Positions 6,505-9,075 of a stretch of DNA of 9,075 bases are shown here, one piece after another (position 1 is the first letter of the stretch; each line of letters starts with the position of its first letter). Where the stretch lies: NCBI GenBank assembly GCA_035760705.1, contig DASTSL010000023.1, forward strand, positions 1-9,075, given 5' to 3'. A model generated the notes under the pieces. It was not told the DNA's origin, searched no databases, and saw only the letters and a list, made by a program, of their open reading frames with translations. Source of the DNA: Allomeiothermus sp035760705. GTDB taxonomy: Bacteria; Deinococcota; Deinococci; Deinococcales; Thermaceae. The position numbers were made by a program, and so were the translations under genes.

Positions 6505-6575
6505 AGGACAGCCCCGGTGCCTAAAGCTAGAACTGCAAGGAGCAGTTCCGGGCCTAGCCAGTTAGGCATCGTTTA

Positions 6576-6584
6576 ATCTTAACA
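6576..6584 (-). promoter_or_regulatory. Extended -10 TGTTAAGAT before ATG 6569
   Basis: TGT-TAAGAT on the minus strand is an extended -10 (TGn plus TAnnnT) ending 6 nt before ATG 6569. The same 6-nt spacing occurs at two other leaderless starts in this window. It supports 6569 as the original start of the GGDEF gene. Confidence 0.45.
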
Positions 6585-6680
6585 CGCTTATATCTCCCAG
6601 AAACTCTAAAAGCGCAAATTATATCCGGGGGCTGGCCTGCCCGCACAGCTCGGCCTGTTCCGTTTCTGGGGGCTTTAGGG

Positions 6681-6686
6681 TAGCCT
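6681..6686 (+). promoter_or_regulatory. -10 hexamer TAGCCT, leaderless start of trmL
   Basis: TAGCCT ends 6 nt before the GTG at 6693 and no ribosome binding site lies between. No good -35 is seen at 16-18 nt. Confidence 0.45.
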
Positions 6687-6692
6687 AACGCG

Positions 6693-7157
6693 GTGCTCAA
6701 GGTGGTGCTGTACCAACCCGAGATCCCCCAGAACGCGGGCAACATCGCCCGCACCTGCGCAGCAGCCGGGGCCGAGCTGCACCTCATCCGGCCCCTGGGT
6801 TTTCGCTGGGGCGACCCCAGGCTCAAACGGGCCGGGCTCGACTACTGGGAGCACGTTCATTACGTGCTGCACGACTCGTGGGAAGCCTTCAGGGAAAAAG
6901 TCCAGGCTCCAGGAGCAGGGCAGGCTAGGGTCTGGGCGTTCAGCAGCAAAGCCACCCAGGACTATGCCCGGGTGCGTTACCAACCCGACGACTACCTGCT
7001 CTTCGGCCCCGAGACCCGGGGGCTACCGCAAGAGGTGCTCGAGCAGTTCTCGAGCGTGACCATCCCCATGCCGGGGGGGGTGCGCTCTTTGAACCTAGCG
7101 GTGTCGGTGGGGATCGGGCTGTTTGAAGCGCTGCGTCAGCTCCGGGTGGAGGAATAG
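6693..7157 (+). CDS. trmL: TrmL-type tRNA (cytidine/uridine-34) 2'-O-methyltransferase
   Basis: This 154-residue SPOUT (alpha/beta-knot) enzyme transfers a methyl group from S-adenosylmethionine to the 2'-OH of the wobble nucleotide of certain leucine tRNAs. It matches TrmL along its length: LYQPEIPQNAGNIARTCAA (6-24, motif 1 with the conserved Asn and Arg), PLGFRWGDPRLKRAGLDYW (34-52), LLFGPETRGLP (102-112, motif 2) and IPMPGGVRSLNLAVSVGIGLFE (124-145, motif 3, which forms the knot). Motif 3 has SLNLAVSV where E. coli TrmL has SMNLSNAV, a modest change that brings it closer to TrmH-type knots, so the tRNA target may differ. GTG at 6693 is chosen because the protein begins as the family does and TAGCCT lies 6 nt upstream. 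It is divergent from the GGDEF gene and converges on the beta-barrel gene with a 24-bp gap. Confidence 0.92.
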   Translation: MLKVVLYQPEIPQNAGNIARTCAAAGAELHLIRPLGFRWGDPRLKRAGLDYWEHVHYVLHDSWEAFREKVQAPGAGQARVWAFSSKATQDYARVRYQPDDYLLFGPETRGLPQEVLEQFSSVTIPMPGGVRSLNLAVSVGIGLFEALRQLRVEE

Positions 7158-7181
7158 AACCTATCGGTTATCCGACTTATG

Positions 7182-7844
7182 CTACGGGGTACGTAGACCC
7201 AGCCCGAACACCCCGTGCAGGGTCATGAAAAATCCCTGGGCGTAGCCCTCAGCGATGGTGAACTTGCTCGAGGCGAGGGTGAACTTGCCCTCGAGGTTCC
7301 CGGTCAGACCGATCGGCCCGCTGCCCACCGGCTCTACCGATATCCCCGCCTGGGCCCCGAAGCCGCCGAACTGGTAGTAATGCCAATCGCCATCCACGCC
7401 GTAGGCTTGCCCGCGCACCTCGGTCTCGGGGTGGGGAAGCATCACCCCCGCCCCCACCCGGCCCACCACCCGCACTGGACCGTTGACCACCGGATAGGCC
7501 AGGTTGAAAAGCAAGTAGTTGAAACCGTCGGTGACGGTAAACCGGTCGAGGATATCGGCGTTCTCTGCCGCGCCCTCGAAGTAAAGCTTGTGGTGGATTA
7601 GCTCGAGTTCATAACGGAGTCCTGCCGCTTCGCCGTACCACAGCCGCACCCCGTAGTACCAGGGATAGGTGAAATCCCGCCCCGAGAATTCGGCCCCCCT
7701 CACCACCGTATCGGGGTGACCCTGCTGCACCACGGTAAGGTCGGTGGGGGGAGTCCAGGTAAACCCCATGTAATAGACGAAGCCGAAGCCCTGGGCCAAG
7801 GCCAGACCCAGCAGCACTCCAATCACGACGATCCATCGGCGCAT
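7182..7844 (-). CDS. Secreted/outer-membrane beta-barrel-like protein
   Basis: The 220-residue product begins MRRWIVVIGVLLGLALAQ, a clear signal peptide likely cut after ALA (near residue 17). The rest is rich in Gly, Tyr, Phe, Val and Thr with alternating hydrophobic residues, for example GLRYELELIHHKLYFEG, NYLLFNLAYPV, VRVVGRVGAGVML and AQAGISVEP, each followed by a Gly- or Asp-rich turn. This is what a small (about 8-strand) outer-membrane barrel looks like. The C-terminus, GVFGLGLRTP, lacks the terminal aromatic residue usual for BAM substrates. I do not recognise a named family. The ATG at 7844 follows TAAAGT by 5 nt without a ribosome binding site. Three GATCTA/TAGATC half-sites precede it, so a dedicated regulator is possible. 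Confidence 0.75.
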   Translation of the reverse strand: MRRWIVVIGVLLGLALAQGFGFVYYMGFTWTPPTDLTVVQQGHPDTVVRGAEFSGRDFTYPWYYGVRLWYGEAAGLRYELELIHHKLYFEGAAENADILDRFTVTDGFNYLLFNLAYPVVNGPVRVVGRVGAGVMLPHPETEVRGQAYGVDGDWHYYQFGGFGAQAGISVEPVGSGPIGLTGNLEGKFTLASSKFTIAEGYAQGFFMTLHGVFGLGLRTP

Positions 7845-7872
7845 GATCTACTTTAGATCGGTTTTAGATCGG
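7845..7872 (-). repeat. GATCTA repeats in front of the beta-barrel gene, candidate operator
   Basis: On the minus strand CCGATCTAAA occurs twice with an 11-bp period (plus-strand positions 7863-7872 and 7852-7861). A further inverted copy, TAGATC (7850-7845), touches the ATG, and GATCTA-N3-TAGATC makes a near-palindrome. The candidate -10 TAAAGT (7855-7850) lies between the copies. The one-helical-turn spacing over the promoter suggests a repressor operator. No regulator for it is identified here. Confidence 0.45.
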
Positions 7873-7943
7873 TCCACATGAGAGAAACGGGGTTAAAACC
7901 TTAAGGAGCTTTAGGTCGAAAGAGGGGATGCGTCAAGCGGAGA

Positions 7944-7959
7944 ACTTGTCCGGACAAGT
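7944..7959 (-). terminator. Perfect 16-bp palindrome at the PIG-L stop codon
   Basis: ACTTGTCC/GGACAAGT is a perfect palindrome touching the deacetylase stop codon (7961-7959). As RNA it gives a 6-bp stem with a CCGG loop. No T-run follows on the minus strand, so it is at most a weak terminator or 3'-end stabiliser; a protein-binding site is another option. Confidence 0.3.
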
Positions 7960-8690
7960 CAGGGCTTGGCGTACCACAGCAGTTCGTCCTGGATAGGCCC
8001 CTCGTAACCGGCCAGGTGAAAGCTCTCGAGGTAAAGCCGCTCGGCGAAGCGGTCCATGAACTGCAGCACCGAGAGCGCTTGGGTCTTGTGCTGGGCCATC
8101 GCCCGCAGCTTTCGGGTGAGCACCTCGAGGGGGATCTGGCGGATGTGGGTGGGTGGCAGCCAGCCTTCGGCGAACTCGGGCAGGGGTTTGAGCGGGGCGT
8201 AGTAGAAGAGGGAAATCCTCCGGCCCGAACGCTCCACCGCCTGTTTGACCCAGTGGTGGGTCGCCACGTGATCGGGGTGACGGTTGGAGCCGTTGGGTGC
8301 GAAGGTGATGATGGCGCGGGGGCGCAGCACCTCCAAGCGCCACAGCAGGAGATCGGCGATCTCGGGGTGATCCCCTACCCCGGCGGTGGTGATGAACCCG
8401 GCCCCGCGAGCCTCGCCTTCCCGAACCACCAAAGGCCGCGCGTTAGGGAAGCCATAAAGCTCGAAATGGCCTATTTTGAGCACCTCTACCGAACGCCGCA
8501 GCTCTTCTGTACGCACCTCGGCGAGTTTCTCCGGCTCACAAAGCCCCAGGGTGCGCCCGGTCTCGCCTTTGGTCAGGGTGATGAGACCGGTCTCGAGGCC
8601 CCGCTCAGCGTACTGGATGAGGGTTCCTCCGGCCCCGAATACCTCGTCGTCGGGGTGTGGCACGATGACCAGCAAGTCCATAGCGTTCAT
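7959..8690 (-). CDS. PIG-L/LmbE-family zinc-dependent deacetylase
   Basis: The 243-residue protein has the PIG-L fold signature: VPHPDDEVFGAGG (10-22; His12, Asp15 as expected metal/catalytic residues), GETGRTLG followed by RTEELRRSVEVLKIG (about 42-74), and SNRHPDHVATHHW (135-147) carrying the second metal-binding histidine. These enzymes remove acetyl groups from N-acetylglucosamine-type substrates. In Thermaceae two plausible roles are bacillithiol synthesis (BshB-like) or making the glucosamine of membrane glycolipids; nothing nearby decides between them. ATG 8690 has GAGG at about 6 nt; a second ATG three codons later (MDLLVIVPHPDD) is also possible. It precedes the beta-barrel gene on the same strand, but the 114-bp gap with its own promoter signals argues against one operon. 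Confidence 0.9.
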   Translation of the reverse strand: MNAMDLLVIVPHPDDEVFGAGGTLIQYAERGLETGLITLTKGETGRTLGLCEPEKLAEVRTEELRRSVEVLKIGHFELYGFPNARPLVVREGEARGAGFITTAGVGDHPEIADLLLWRLEVLRPRAIITFAPNGSNRHPDHVATHHWVKQAVERSGRRISLFYYAPLKPLPEFAEGWLPPTHIRQIPLEVLTRKLRAMAQHKTQALSVLQFMDRFAERLYLESFHLAGYEGPIQDELLWYAKP

Positions 8691-8795
8691 CCTAACCCTC
8701 GACCCTCGAGAGCGGCCTCGGTGAAACTTGCGGAAAGACCGCTATCCGTGCACGAGGCAGCCTTTATACGAAGGGTCGAGCCTGTCGCCTACCCC
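8691..8795. other. Spacer between PIG-L gene and rRNA promoter
   Basis: No gene is seen. GCGG-AAAGA-CCGC (8730-8742) can form a short hairpin, and CTCGACCCT (8698-8706) is the exact reverse complement of AGGGTCGAG (8772-8780). A minus-strand TATAAA (8768-8763) could serve as a -10 for the deacetylase, but no matching -35 is visible. Confidence 0.35.
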
Positions 8796-8824
8796 TTGAC
8801 ATATTCCCTCCCCTTTGATACCCT
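8796..8824 (+). promoter_or_regulatory. 16S rRNA promoter
   Basis: A perfect -35 TTGACA (8796-8801) is followed after exactly 17 nt by TACCCT (8819-8824), with TGA just before it (8816-8818), making an extended -10. Transcription should begin near 8831, giving a leader of about 105 nt. This is the strongest promoter in the window, as expected for rRNA. Confidence 0.8.
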
Positions 8825-8894
8825 CTTCTTTGCGTCGCCTAAAGGTGATGCGGGAATCTTGAAAGCACAGGTTAGGAACCACTAAAGCCACAAT

Positions 8895-8931
8895 CCCAAT
8901 CCTTTGGGTAACTAATGCGGTTAAAAACCGC
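8895..8931 (+). other. 16S leader hairpins
   Basis: Two stems lie just before the mature 16S end: CCCAA-tcct-TTGGG (8895-8908) and GCGGTT-AAA-AACCGC (8917-8931). They may guide processing or folding of the 16S precursor. No clear boxA (TGCTCTTTA-like) element was found in the leader. Confidence 0.45.
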
Positions 8932-8935
8932 GTTC

Positions 8936-9075
<140 letters not shown>

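Larger units (their letters stand above)
5452..6569 (-). pseudogene. Membrane GAF-like/GGDEF diguanylate cyclase, interrupted
   Basis: Three pieces line up as one gene. An ATG at 6569-6567 opens a frame encoding a hydrophobic helix (MPNWLGPELLLAVLALGTGA, then VLWREA) that ends after 36 codons. Near 6485-6504 the reading must shift to a second frame carrying two more hydrophobic segments, as if one base had been lost. That frame runs to an amber TAG at 6147-6145 and continues in the same phase into a complete GGDEF domain. The joined protein would have three membrane helices, a helical linker, a GAF-like module spanning the amber codon, and the cyclase domain. If both lesions are real the gene is dead or yields fragments; the amber codon alone would separate the sensor from the catalytic domain. 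Readthrough or sequence error are alternatives. Confidence 0.65.

Noticed and set aside
8698..8780. 9-bp inverted repeat CTCGACCCT/AGGGTCGAG flanking the spacer before the rRNA promoter
   Set aside because: Short arms 65 bp apart built on the locally common CTCGA word; chance is likely.
8016..8885. 289-codon open frame opposite the deacetylase
   Set aside because: It is antisense to a clear PIG-L gene and continues into the rRNA promoter; no domain is recognisable. GC-rich third positions often leave such frames open.

Overview
The window looks like chromosomal DNA of a Thermaceae bacterium, most probably Meiothermus or a close relative. The evidence is the GC-rich sequence, a 16S rRNA 5' end with the Thermus/Meiothermus pattern (GGAGAGTTTGATCC, then GGGTGAACGCTGGCGGCGTG), a PII protein of the Thermus type, many start codons with a -10 hexamer just upstream and no ribosome binding site, and a striking excess of the palindrome CTCGAG. 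The genus is inference; no database was searched.

Layout, left to right. 1-1134 (minus): a pspA/IM30 membrane-repair gene, followed by a gene for a membrane-anchored coiled-coil protein cut off by the window edge. 1135-1366: a divergent intergenic region with an AT-rich segment and a perfect 26-bp palindrome. 1367-2365 (plus): a short-chain prenyl diphosphate synthase. 2484-3398 (minus): an HrcA-family repressor, alone and without a chaperone operon. 3399-3616: an AT-rich divergent promoter region. 3617-5343 (plus): an amtB-glnK operon for ammonium uptake and its control by PII. 5452-6569 (minus): a membrane GAF-like/GGDEF diguanylate cyclase that appears broken by an in-frame amber codon and probably by an upstream frameshift. 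6693-7157 (plus): a TrmL-type tRNA 2'-O-methyltransferase. 7182-7844 (minus): a secreted or outer-membrane beta-barrel-like protein. 7959-8690 (minus): a PIG-L/LmbE deacetylase. 8796-9075 (plus): the promoter, leader and first ~140 nt of a 16S rRNA gene.

Most of this is housekeeping DNA: envelope maintenance, isoprenoid synthesis, nitrogen sensing, tRNA modification and rRNA. No mobile element, CRISPR array, tRNA or defence system is visible, and I see no convincing new multi-gene system. The points most worth checking are the decayed diguanylate cyclase, the PII protein lacking the uridylylated tyrosine and the usual T-loop glutamine, the HrcA with a divergent recognition helix, the palindrome between pspA and the prenyl synthase, the GATCTA repeats in front of the beta-barrel gene, and the CTCGAG excess.
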